Of a stretch of DNA of 46,796 nucleotides, positions 15,236-23,312 are shown piece after piece. Made by a program: the position numbers and the translations under genes. The stretch is from positions 1 through 46,796 of the forward strand of contig VBFH01000038.1 of the NCBI GenBank assembly GCA_005883575.1. Reading direction: 5' to 3'. A model generated the notes under the pieces. It did not search any database. It was not told where the DNA came from and saw nothing but the letters and a program-made list of their open reading frames with translations. Numbering within the stretch: the stretch's first letter is position 1; each line of letters begins with the position of its first letter. The DNA comes from Chloroflexota bacterium. GTDB taxonomy: Bacteria; Chloroflexota; Dormibacteria; Dormibacterales; Dormibacteraceae.

Positions 15236-15514
15236 ATGTTCGGTTCGGATGACGCACCGCTTCAGGAGTCCCTCGCCGACTTGTGGTTCGCGCGTGGAGC
15301 GCTGAACGGCAAGGGCGACGACCGGTTTGTTCGAGGCAGGATCGCGATGCTGGTCTGGCTTCCCTCTCTCATCGTCCTCGCCATGCTCTCGGTCTGGCTG
15401 CAGAATGCGATCCCGATCGTCGTGGGGATCCCCGCGCTGCTGATCGGGATGTGGCTGTTCGTGGGGCGCAGCGAGCGGGTCGCGGCGCTTGCGCGGAGGC
15501 TTTATCGCCGATAG
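15236..15514 (+). CDS. small two-helix membrane protein, unknown
   Basis: 92 residues: a polar N-terminus (about 35 residues), two adjacent hydrophobic segments (AMLVWLPSLIVLAMLSVWL and IPIVVGIPALLIGMWLFVG) and a basic C-terminus ending RRLYRR. I recognise no family. GAGAGG lies 6 bases before ATG 15236. It follows the DtxR-like gene by 21 bases, so it may share its transcript, and converges on mscL with a 4-base gap. Confidence 0.6.
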   Translation: MFGSDDAPLQESLADLWFARGALNGKGDDRFVRGRIAMLVWLPSLIVLAMLSVWLQNAIPIVVGIPALLIGMWLFVGRSERVAALARRLYRR

Positions 15515-15518
15515 GCCT

Positions 15519-15920
15519 CTAGGCCGGCTGCGGCGAGGTGCAGAAAGCGCACCTTCGGGCGCCGATCGGGATCTCGCTGAGGCACTCGGTGCACTTCTTG
15601 GTTGTCGGGTCGGCCGGCGGCTCTTTTCGTGAGCGGGCCAGCAAGGCGCCATAGGGCACCACGACGAAGAAGTAGATGACCGCCGCGATGATCACGAAGG
15701 CGAGGACCGCGTCGATGAAATCGCCGTACAGAAACCTGCTGTTGTTGATCGTGAAGTAGAGGCTCGAGAAATCTGGCTTGCCGCCCAGGGCGGCGATGAG
15801 TGGCGTCACGAGGTCTTTCACGAAAGCTGTCACCACCGCGCCGAACGCGACGCCGATGACGACGGCGACGGCGAGATCGACGACGTTTCCGCGCAGCAGA
15901 AAGGCTCTGAAACCCCGCAT
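15519..15920 (-). CDS. mscL: large-conductance mechanosensitive channel MscL with zinc-ribbon tail
   Basis: The 133-residue protein starts with the MscL signature MRGFRAFLLRGNVVDLAVAVVIG, has the second helix DAVLAFVIIAAVIYFFVVVP, and so matches MscL, the emergency pore opened by hypo-osmotic shock. Instead of the usual short charged C-terminal helix it ends in a CxxC-x10-CxxC zinc ribbon (KKCTECLSEIP, ARRCAFCTSP). GGGGAGG precedes ATG 15920. Such MscL-ribbon fusions occur in Actinomycetota and Chloroflexota-like genomes; the ribbon's role is not known to me. A second mechanosensitive channel (MscS type) lies near the left edge. Confidence 0.9.
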   Translation of the reverse strand: MRGFRAFLLRGNVVDLAVAVVIGVAFGAVVTAFVKDLVTPLIAALGGKPDFSSLYFTINNSRFLYGDFIDAVLAFVIIAAVIYFFVVVPYGALLARSRKEPPADPTTKKCTECLSEIPIGARRCAFCTSPQPA

Positions 15921-15932
15921 TCGCTCCTCCCC

Positions 15933-16982
15933 TTACGACACCGAAAGGACGACTTTTCCAAACTGCTCCGCAGAGTCAAGCCGCGTCAGCGCGGCCTGAA
16001 CATCATCCAGCGGATAGACCCTATCGACGATAGGTCGCAGTCCCTTGTCGATTGCCTCGAGCACCGCCTCGAACTCGCTCGCGTTGCCCATCGTCGAACC
16101 GAGCATGTCGAGCTGGCCCCAGAACAACCTCGGCATCGCGATCTCCGCCTTCACACCTGATGTCGAACCGCAGATCACCACGCGGCCGCTCTGCACCACC
16201 GACCGCATCGACTCGTTTAGGGTCGCCGGGCCGACGGACTCGATGACGACGTCGACCCCACCGCCGCTTGCCTCGCGCAGGGGTTTGCTGAAGTCGGCGG
16301 AGTCGAACGCGGCTTCCGCTCCGATCTCCAGAGCGCGCTTTCGCTTCGCCTCGGAGCGGCTCGTGGCATACACGTGCGCCCCCAGGTGCTGCGCGATTCT
16401 GATCGCCGCAACCGCGACCCCACCTCCCGCGCCGACGACGAGGACCTTTTCGCCGCCCTTAAGCCGCGCGCGGGACGTCAGCATCCGCCATGCGGTCAGG
16501 AAGGTTAGAGGGAACGCGGCCGCCTCAGTCCACGAGAGTGCTTGCGGCTTGCGAAAGAGGTTGCGGGCATCGACGTGGAACAGCTCGCAAGCGGTGCCGT
16601 CGGAGTGCTCGCCGATGACGCCGAACCGGGCACAGCGCACGTTCTCGCCTCGGCGGCACCACTCGCATTCCCAGCAGCAAACGACGGGGTAGATCACGAC
16701 CTCGTCGCCGGGCCGCCAGGCCTGGTCCTGGGACGCCTCGACCACGCCCGCGCCGTCGGCGGCGATGACCCTGGGCGAGGTGATGCGCTGCGCCCCGTGA
16801 GCCATCCAGAGATCGAGATGGTTGATCGAGGCAGCTCGAATCGCGACGGCCACCGCGCCCGGCACCGGCTCTGAGCGCGGCCGCTCGCGGACTCGGATCC
16901 CGGCCGGCCCGATCGGCTCCTCGAAGACCGCAGCCCGCCCCTGGCTCAAAACCGCGATCCCGGTCGCCCGCGCAGGGGTCAT
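15933..16982 (-). CDS. zinc-containing quinone-oxidoreductase-like dehydrogenase (MDR)
   Basis: The 349-residue protein is a medium-chain dehydrogenase/reductase. It has the catalytic-domain entry AASINHLDLWMAHG, ADGAGVVEA, a structural zinc loop with CCWECEWCRRGENVRC, and the Rossmann motif VVGAGGGVAVAAIRIAQ. Such enzymes oxidise alcohols or reduce enones and quinones with NAD(P)H; the substrate cannot be told. ATG 16982 lies 6 bases after a TAAGTT hexamer on the reverse strand, consistent with a leaderless message. It is divergent from the M23 peptidase gene. Confidence 0.87.
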   Translation of the reverse strand: MTPARATGIAVLSQGRAAVFEEPIGPAGIRVRERPRSEPVPGAVAVAIRAASINHLDLWMAHGAQRITSPRVIAADGAGVVEASQDQAWRPGDEVVIYPVVCCWECEWCRRGENVRCARFGVIGEHSDGTACELFHVDARNLFRKPQALSWTEAAAFPLTFLTAWRMLTSRARLKGGEKVLVVGAGGGVAVAAIRIAQHLGAHVYATSRSEAKRKRALEIGAEAAFDSADFSKPLREASGGGVDVVIESVGPATLNESMRSVVQSGRVVICGSTSGVKAEIAMPRLFWGQLDMLGSTMGNASEFEAVLEAIDKGLRPIVDRVYPLDDVQAALTRLDSAEQFGKVVLSVS

Positions 16983-16988
16983 TTGCGA

Positions 16989-16994
16989 AACTTA
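16989..16994 (-). promoter_or_regulatory. -10 hexamer TAAGTT, leaderless position
   Basis: On the reverse strand TAAGTT is followed by 6 bases and then ATG 16982. There is no Shine-Dalgarno. Inferred from pattern and spacing. Confidence 0.35.
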
Positions 16995-17057
16995 ACCAAA
17001 TCTCAGCCGCGTCGTCTGGGGCGCAACCCTACGCTGAGTAACCTCCTTTCAAAGGCT

Positions 17058-18131
17058 ATGCGGGTTGTCGTCCTCCTTCTCACACTCGGCCTGTTTCTAT
17101 TGTCTGCGCTTCCGGCCCAGGCGGCTTCGGCGCTGCCGCCGGGGCATCAGCCGATCAAGTACACGCGCTGGGCCTATCCGAGCCAGATGACCTACGGACC
17201 GATCGAGAACGGCGCCGGGAACATCGGCGAGGCGCCTTCGGCGGGCGCCTTCCTCACCCTCCCGTTCATGGGCCCGCACTACATCACGTCACTTTTCGAC
17301 CACTGCGGACCCAACTACAACGTCAGCGGCCGGATCTGCCGCTACGACGGAGCCGTCGCCTCGGCTGGGGTCGGTGGTCCTGACCCCGGCTTCGGCGCGG
17401 GCTACGCTCAGACCCCCGGCGGGCACGACTACCTGTACTACTCGGGCCACGACGGCTACGACTACGGCCTTTACTACGAGCCGGTCGCGGCCGCCGCGCC
17501 GGGCCGGGTGATCCTCGCCAACTGGCTGGTGCCCGGCTGCCACACGTGTCTCAGCGGCCAGACGGTGGAGATCGAGCACGGCAACGGGCTGATGAGCTTC
17601 TACGGCCATCTCGCGCACATCTGGGTCGACAAGGGTCAGTACGTCTCGCGCGGCCAGGTGATCGGAATCTCAGGCATGACCGGCACCGCGACCGGCCCGC
17701 ATCTGCACTTCGGCCTCTATTACACAAATGGCGCCGGACCGGTCGACCCGTTTGGGTGGGCGGGCTCGGGCGACGACCCGTACGCGAAGGACCTCGGTGA
17801 CCTCTGGCTCGGCGGCTCGCCCCGCTTTGCCTCGATCCAGATGCCCAACGTCACGGTGTCGGCCGTCTCCGATCCGGAAGACCCATCGACCATCCACGTC
17901 TCGTGGTCGAGTCCAGGCAGGATGAAGTTCTCGGTCTATCTCGTCACCCAGGATGGGTCTCGCAAGTTGTGGCGAAGCAACCAGGTGAACGGATCGTCCA
18001 CGTTCTACGGCAAGGCCGGCCAGAGCTATTGGTTCTGGGCGTCGGCGACGTCGCCGCTGGGTTGGACCGACGGTAGCGGATCGCTGCTGGTACAGGTTCC
18101 GCACCTGAATCACGGAACAATAACCTCCTAG
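17058..18131 (+). CDS. secreted M23 family metallopeptidase
   Basis: The protein (357 residues from ATG 17058) begins with a classical signal peptide, MRVVVLLLTLGLFLLSALPAQA. The M23/LytM domain has the zinc motifs GHDGYDYG (HxxxD) and GPHLHFGLYY (HxH) plus the G-NG-MSFYGHLA strand. M23 enzymes cut peptidoglycan cross-bridges or act as non-enzymatic activators of amidases; both zinc motifs are intact here. The C-terminal 90 residues resemble a fibronectin-III-like beta domain (VTVSAVSDPEDPSTIHVSWSS). A TTG at 16983 would add 25 basic residues and spoil the signal peptide; AAAGG before ATG 17058 supports the shorter form. The stop overlaps the TAGACT hexamer of the next gene. Confidence 0.88.
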   Translation: MRVVVLLLTLGLFLLSALPAQAASALPPGHQPIKYTRWAYPSQMTYGPIENGAGNIGEAPSAGAFLTLPFMGPHYITSLFDHCGPNYNVSGRICRYDGAVASAGVGGPDPGFGAGYAQTPGGHDYLYYSGHDGYDYGLYYEPVAAAAPGRVILANWLVPGCHTCLSGQTVEIEHGNGLMSFYGHLAHIWVDKGQYVSRGQVIGISGMTGTATGPHLHFGLYYTNGAGPVDPFGWAGSGDDPYAKDLGDLWLGGSPRFASIQMPNVTVSAVSDPEDPSTIHVSWSSPGRMKFSVYLVTQDGSRKLWRSNQVNGSSTFYGKAGQSYWFWASATSPLGWTDGSGSLLVQVPHLNHGTITS

Positions 18132-18134
18132 ACT
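18129..18134 (+). promoter_or_regulatory. -10 hexamer TAGACT before acyl-CoA reductase fusion gene
   Basis: TAGACT overlaps the M23 stop codon and ends 9 bases before GTG 18144. The ten bases CTAGACTCAG are identical to those before ccmG. No Shine-Dalgarno is present, so leaderless initiation is likely. Confidence 0.45.
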
Positions 18135-18143
18135 CAGTCGGTC

Positions 18144-20504
18144 GTGATCGCCGAGGCCCTGAAGGGCAAGACCATCCTGGTCACCGGCAGCACCGGCTTC
18201 CTCGGCAAGTCGATCGTCGAGAAGTGTCTGCGCTCGATCCCGGACGTCGCGCGCATCAACCTTGCCATCCGGTCCAGCGCGCGGCGGCCGGCCAGTGAGC
18301 GCCTCGAGCGCGAGGTGCTTTCGAGCCCGGCCTTCAAACGCCTGAAAGACGAGCTCGGCGAGGAGCGCTTCGGCAAGCTTGCCTCCGAGAAGCTCGCCGT
18401 GATCGAGATCGACCTGGGGCGCGACGGGCTCGGCCTGAGCGATGCCGCTCGCGAACAGCTGCGCGCGTGCGACGTGGTGATCCACTCGGCGGCGGCCGTC
18501 GAGTTCGACAACCCCGCCGATCTCTCCGCCCAGACCAACCTGTTGGGTGCCGCACGTCTCGTCGAGGCCCTGCGTGCGAGCGGCGCGCGGCCGCATCTCG
18601 TGCACATCTCAACCGCGTATGTCGGAGGCATGCTGCGGGGGCGGGTGCGAGAGGAACCGCCGCTTGATCCAGGCCTCAACTGGCGTCACGAGGCCGAGGT
18701 GATGTCGAGCCTGCGCGCTCCGGTCGAGGAGGAGTCCAGGCGACCCGAGGTGCTGAACAAGCTCCGCCGTGAGGCAAGGTCCCGCATGGGACCCGCGGGC
18801 ACGCCCGCCGTCGCGCGGGCGACGGAAAGGCTGCGCGATCGGTGGGTGAAGGACCGCCTCGTCGAACGGGGTCGCACGCACGCCAACGCGATGGGGTTCT
18901 CGGACATCTACTCCTTCACCAAGGCGATGGCCGAGCAGGCGGTCGTGGAGCTGCATGGCGACATTCCCCTCTCGATCGTGCGGCCGTCGATCATCGAGAG
19001 CGCGCTGGCCGAGCCGTTCGCCGGTTGGCTCGAAGGATTTCGCATGGCCGAGCCGCTGATCCTGGCGTTCGGCCGCAACATCCTGCGCGACTTCTCGGGC
19101 TTGCCCGACTCGCTGCTCGACATCATCCCGGCGGACTTGGTGGTCAATACGGTGCTCGCGGTGGCCGCGAACCCCCCGCCGGATACCGAGCCGCGTGTGT
19201 ATCACGCCGCTTCCGGCAGCCGAAACCCGCTGCGGCTGCGACGCATGGCGGGCGAGGCCGGGATCTATTTCACCGCGCACCCATTGCGCGATCGTTACGG
19301 CCAGGCCATCGGCACGCCGTCGTGGACCTTCCCGACCCGGCAGGAGATCGCGACCCAAGCCCGCCTTGCTCTCCGTCTGGTCGAGGCGGCGCAATGGGTC
19401 GTCGAACGTCTGCCACTTGGCGCGAGCGTGGCGCAGGTTTCCGACGACCTCAACGCCGAACGTGACCGTCTCGACCGCGGCTTGAACTTGATTCAGCTTT
19501 ATGGCGTCTACACCGAGGTCGACTGCATCTTCGACACACGCAACGTGATGGCCCTGTGGGAGAAGGTGCCCGCGGCGGAACGCACGGAGTTTCCGTTCGA
19601 CCCCGCCCTGTACGACTGGTCGCACTACTTCCAGAACGTGCATTTCCCGACCGTCGTGCGTATGTCTCGCGCCGAGACGACCGCGCGGAGGGGCAAGCAG
19701 CCGAGTGGAAGCACGGCGCCAAAGACGGAGTCGAGCTCGGTGCGAGCGACGATCGAGCGCCGCAGCGGACGCGCCGACGTGCTGGCCGTGTTCGACGTCG
19801 ACGGCACGCTGGTCGAGACCAATGTCGTCGAGTATTTCCTCTGGATGCGCCTTCGGGCGCAGCCGCTCGACGAGTGGCCGTCGTTCATGGCGCGGATGCT
19901 GCGCCAGGCTCCGCGCTGGCTTTACCTCGAGCGGCGGTCGCGCGCGGAGTTTCAGCGCAGCTTCTACCGCGAGTACGACGGGCTCGACCCCGAAGTGATG
20001 CAGCGGCTCGGGCGCGAGGCTCTCGACGCCGTCACGCTGCGCCGCATCTATCCCGAGGGCATGCGCCGCATCCGCGAGCACAAGCGGGCGGGGCATCGCG
20101 TGCTTCTTCTCACCGGTGCGCTCGACGTCGTGGTCGAACCTCTGGCCGAGCTGCTCGACGTCGAGGTGGACTGCGCGCACCTGCTGGTCAACGACGGCCG
20201 CCTGACGGGCGACCTGGAGTCGCCGCCGCCCGCAGGCGAGGCGCGTAGCGCCTTGCTCGAGGAGTACGCGGGCCGCAACGGCGTGGTGCTGTCGGAGAGC
20301 TTCGCGTACGCAGACTCTCTGTCGGACCTGCCCATGCTGGAACTGGTGGGCAGCCCAGTTGCCGTAAATCCCGACGCCAGGCTGTCTCAGGTCGCCGGAC
20401 AGCGCGGCTGGCGGATCGAGCGGTGGCGGATGGCGCCCGGCAACTGGCGCCTGCCCATGCCGGACCCACGATCACCGGAGTACCTCGAGGCGGTCCGAAG
20501 GTGA
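18144..20504 (+). CDS. fatty acyl-CoA reductase-like SDR fused to HAD-IB phosphatase domain
   Basis: The 786-residue protein has two parts. Residues 1 to about 500 are an extended SDR of the FAR/NAD_binding_4 type: TGSTGFLG at 14-21, VVIHSAAAVEFD, HISTAYVGG and the catalytic YSFTK at 256-260. Residues about 545-786 are a SerB-like HAD-IB domain with FDVDGTLVE (motif I, from residue 550), LLTGALDVVVEP (motif II) and ADSLSDLPMLELV (motif IV). FAR enzymes reduce acyl-CoA to aldehyde or alcohol; HAD-IB domains usually remove phosphate. The fusion suggests one pathway making a reduced lipid moiety. GTG 18144 is the only start that fits. It heads a tight run of five further co-directional genes ending at 26492. 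Confidence 0.8.
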   Translation: MIAEALKGKTILVTGSTGFLGKSIVEKCLRSIPDVARINLAIRSSARRPASERLEREVLSSPAFKRLKDELGEERFGKLASEKLAVIEIDLGRDGLGLSDAAREQLRACDVVIHSAAAVEFDNPADLSAQTNLLGAARLVEALRASGARPHLVHISTAYVGGMLRGRVREEPPLDPGLNWRHEAEVMSSLRAPVEEESRRPEVLNKLRREARSRMGPAGTPAVARATERLRDRWVKDRLVERGRTHANAMGFSDIYSFTKAMAEQAVVELHGDIPLSIVRPSIIESALAEPFAGWLEGFRMAEPLILAFGRNILRDFSGLPDSLLDIIPADLVVNTVLAVAANPPPDTEPRVYHAASGSRNPLRLRRMAGEAGIYFTAHPLRDRYGQAIGTPSWTFPTRQEIATQARLALRLVEAAQWVVERLPLGASVAQVSDDLNAERDRLDRGLNLIQLYGVYTEVDCIFDTRNVMALWEKVPAAERTEFPFDPALYDWSHYFQNVHFPTVVRMSRAETTARRGKQPSGSTAPKTESSSVRATIERRSGRADVLAVFDVDGTLVETNVVEYFLWMRLRAQPLDEWPSFMARMLRQAPRWLYLERRSRAEFQRSFYREYDGLDPEVMQRLGREALDAVTLRRIYPEGMRRIREHKRAGHRVLLLTGALDVVVEPLAELLDVEVDCAHLLVNDGRLTGDLESPPPAGEARSALLEEYAGRNGVVLSESFAYADSLSDLPMLELVGSPVAVNPDARLSQVAGQRGWRIERWRMAPGNWRLPMPDPRSPEYLEAVRR

Positions 20505-20547
20505 CTGCCATTCCGGGGAGAGGGCGAAGGGAGAAGGGCTTGAGCCG

Positions 20548-21729
20548 GTGCTAGCGCTGCAGTACGTGCGCTCGATCCCGTCCTTCGCCGTGGTCAAGGC
20601 CGCGGGCGGACGCCCGGACGTCGCCACCAGCGCGCTGTCGATGCTCAAGCTCGGCGACGTACCCGAACCGCCCCTGCCCGCGAATGACTGGGTGCGTGTG
20701 ATGCCGAACCTCAGCGGCATCTGCGGCTCCGACCTTGCCGCGATCAGCGGCCATGTATCCCTCTACCTCGACCCCCTCACGAGCTATCCCTTCGTGCCCG
20801 GGCATGAGGTCGTGGGCGTCCTCGAAGACGGATCGCGCGTCGTGATCGAGCCCGCGCTCGGCTGCGTGGTGCGGGGCATCGATCCGCCTTGCCCGCGATG
20901 CGCCGAAGGGCGCCCGGGTCTTTGCTACAACGTGACGGACGGCCCCATCGAGGTCGGGCTCCAAACCGGCTACTGCGCCGACACCGGCGGGGGTTGGGGC
21001 GAGGTGCTGGTCGCGCACCCGAGCCAGATCCATGCCGTGCCTGACGCCCTGAGCGACGAGGCGGCGGTCCTCGTCGAACCCCTGGCGTGCTGCATCCACG
21101 CGGCCCTGCGTGGCGCTGCGACCAAGGACGACATCATTGTGGTCTCGGGCGCGGGGACGATCGGCTTGCTGACCATCGCGGCGGTGAAGCTCTTCACCCC
21201 GCCCAAGCGCCTCATCGCGATCGCCAAGCACCCGACCCAGCGTGACCTGGCGCGCAAGCTAGGCGCCGACCAGGTCGTGGCCCCGGCCGAAGCGTTCCAG
21301 CGCGTGCGATTCGCAACGGCCGCCCGGCGGCTCGACAGCATGAACCGCTCCCTGCTGCTCGGCGGCGCCGACGTCACCTTTGAATGCGTCGGACGCGCAG
21401 AAAGCCTCAACGACGCGGTGAGGTTCACACGCGAGGGCGGAACGGTGGTCGCGGTCGGGATGCCGGGCGAGGAGAAGGTCGACTGGGCTCCGATCTGGCA
21501 GCGCGAGTTGACCGTGATGGGCGCCTACGCCTACGGTGCCGAACCGAAGCGCAATGGCCGCAAGACGTTCGAGCTGGCGCTCGAGGCTGCGCCTGAGATC
21601 AACCTCGAGGAGCTGACCGGGCCGCTGTTTGGGCTTGGCGAGTACCGCGACGCGATCTCATACGCGATGAGCGCTGGACGCTTAGGCGCCGTGAAGGTGG
21701 CATTTGATCTGCGACGATTGAGAGCCTAG
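20548..21729 (+). CDS. zinc-dependent alcohol/polyol dehydrogenase (MDR)
   Basis: The 393-residue protein is a threonine/sorbitol-dehydrogenase-like MDR. Catalytic zinc ligands appear in GICGSDLAA and FVPGHEVVGVL, structural-zinc cysteines in GC...PPCPRCAEGRPGLC (with an unusually long gap between the first two), and the Rossmann motif in VVSGAGTIGLLTIAAVK. It probably oxidises a secondary alcohol with NAD(P)+. GTG 20548 is preceded by GAAGGG. It follows the acyl-CoA reductase fusion by 43 bases and its TAG is directly followed by the ATG of the LarA-like gene, so the three very likely work together. Confidence 0.83.
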   Translation: MLALQYVRSIPSFAVVKAAGGRPDVATSALSMLKLGDVPEPPLPANDWVRVMPNLSGICGSDLAAISGHVSLYLDPLTSYPFVPGHEVVGVLEDGSRVVIEPALGCVVRGIDPPCPRCAEGRPGLCYNVTDGPIEVGLQTGYCADTGGGWGEVLVAHPSQIHAVPDALSDEAAVLVEPLACCIHAALRGAATKDDIIVVSGAGTIGLLTIAAVKLFTPPKRLIAIAKHPTQRDLARKLGADQVVAPAEAFQRVRFATAARRLDSMNRSLLLGGADVTFECVGRAESLNDAVRFTREGGTVVAVGMPGEEKVDWAPIWQRELTVMGAYAYGAEPKRNGRKTFELALEAAPEINLEELTGPLFGLGEYRDAISYAMSAGRLGAVKVAFDLRRLRA

Positions 21730-23307
21730 ATGCCTCGCCCCGGAGCAGTCATAGAAGTCGATCGCAACACGCCGCCGGTGCTCTTCCATTTCGGCGAAGG
21801 CATCCGGCTCGAAAAGATGCCGCTTGGTGCGCGCATCGTCTACCCGCCTGACCCGCTCGAACCCATCGGGCATCCGGAGCGCGCCATCAAGCGCGCGCTC
21901 GCCAAGCCCCTCGAAGACGATCCGCTGAAGTCGCTGCTGCGGCGCGGAATGAAGCTGACGATCGCGTTCGACGATCTTTCGCTTCCCTTGCCGCCGATGG
22001 CGGCGCCCGACGTGCGCCAGCTGGTCATGGAAGAGGTCATCGACATGGCCGCGGAGGCGGGCATCGACGACCTGCACATCATTGCCGCGCTCGGTCTGCA
22101 TCGGCGCATGACCGAGGACGAGCTGCGCCACATCGTCGGTGACCGAATCTTCAGCACCTTCCATCCCGAGCGCCTCTACCAGCACGATGGTGAAGACCCG
22201 GAGAACAACGTCTACGTGGGCAAAACCGCGCAGGGAGAGGAGGTCACCCTCAACCGGCGCGCCGCGGAGTCGGACCTCGTCATCTACGTCAACCTCACCC
22301 TGGTGCCGATGGACGGCGGCCACAAGTCGATGTCGACGGGACTGGCGTCCTACCGGGGTATCCGAGCGCATCACAACGTCAAGACGCTCTTGGGCTCGCG
22401 CTCGTACATGAACCCGCCGGACTCCGCGCTCCATCACTCCTGTATTCGCCAGGGGCAGCTGATCGAAGACACCGTGCGCGTGTTCCACATCGAGACTACC
22501 GTCAACAATCACGCGTTTCCGGCGATCGCCAACTTCATGCAGAAGCGCGAGACCGACTGGACCGCTCAGGACCAAGCGATATTTCTCGCCACCAAGCAGA
22601 TGACCGATCTGGCTCCCCCGGCATTCAAGCGCAACGTCTTTCATGCCATGCGAGCGCCCTACGGATTGACCGCCGTCAACGCCGGCCAGGTCGATGCCGT
22701 GCACGACAAGACGCTGGACGCGGTCAACCGGCAGATTGCAGTGCGGGTCGAGGGCCAGACGGACATCGTCACCATCGGTGTCCCTTACCTCGGGCCCTAC
22801 AACGTCAATGCGGCGATGAACCCGGTCCTGGTTCTCTGCATGGGCGCCGGCTACCTGTTCAACTTCTACCGCAACAAGCCGGTCCTGAGGAAAGGCGGCG
22901 TCCTGATTCTCACGCATCCCTGTCGTTACGAGTTCGATGCCGTGCAGCATCCGAGCTACATCGACTTCTATGACGAGGTCCTTGCCGACACCAAGGACCC
23001 GGCCGAGATCGAGAAGAAGTACGAGCTTCGGTTTGCGGAAGACCCCTGGTTTCGCCAGCTATACCGGAAGTCACACGCGTACCACGGAGCGCATCCCTTC
23101 TACGCGCTCTACTGGGCCGCCCACGCGATGGACCACGCGGGCGACATCATCATCGTCGGCGGCGATCGTGACGTGGTCCATCACCTGGGCTTGAAATGCG
23201 CCACCACGCTCGAGGACGCTTTCGAGATGGCCGAGCAGACCGTCGGCCGTTACCCGAGCATTACCCACCTTCGAACCCCTCCGATAATGCTTTGCGAGGT
23301 CGAATAG
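21730..23307 (+). CDS. lactate racemase homologue (LarAH, DUF2088)
   Basis: The 525-residue protein resembles LarA, the enzyme that uses a nickel-pincer (NPN) cofactor to racemise 2-hydroxy acids by hydride transfer. Seen here: IAFDDLSLPLP for the LarA D-TRP-P motif, GLHRRMTEDE (H124) for the first catalytic histidine, GGHKSMSTG with K199 at the cofactor-attachment lysine and, 16 residues later, HH at 214-215 where LarA has its nickel ligand. The second catalytic histidine expected ten residues before the lysine is not evident (LTLVPMDGG). It is about 100 residues longer than LarA. The cofactor genes larB, larC and larE are not in the window. The substrate is unknown. Confidence 0.75.
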   Translation: MPRPGAVIEVDRNTPPVLFHFGEGIRLEKMPLGARIVYPPDPLEPIGHPERAIKRALAKPLEDDPLKSLLRRGMKLTIAFDDLSLPLPPMAAPDVRQLVMEEVIDMAAEAGIDDLHIIAALGLHRRMTEDELRHIVGDRIFSTFHPERLYQHDGEDPENNVYVGKTAQGEEVTLNRRAAESDLVIYVNLTLVPMDGGHKSMSTGLASYRGIRAHHNVKTLLGSRSYMNPPDSALHHSCIRQGQLIEDTVRVFHIETTVNNHAFPAIANFMQKRETDWTAQDQAIFLATKQMTDLAPPAFKRNVFHAMRAPYGLTAVNAGQVDAVHDKTLDAVNRQIAVRVEGQTDIVTIGVPYLGPYNVNAAMNPVLVLCMGAGYLFNFYRNKPVLRKGGVLILTHPCRYEFDAVQHPSYIDFYDEVLADTKDPAEIEKKYELRFAEDPWFRQLYRKSHAYHGAHPFYALYWAAHAMDHAGDIIIVGGDRDVVHHLGLKCATTLEDAFEMAEQTVGRYPSITHLRTPPIMLCEVE

Positions 23308-23312
23308 AAGCA

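Noticed and set aside
17045-17055. Palindrome CCTTTCAAAGG covering the ribosome binding site of the M23 gene
   Set aside because: A one-base centre leaves no room for a hairpin loop, and no regulator is known nearby. Probably chance symmetry with the Shine-Dalgarno.
18609-20180. Open frame of about 523 codons on the reverse strand inside the acyl-CoA reductase fusion gene
   Set aside because: No recognisable motif; the plus-strand frame has both FAR and HAD motifs.
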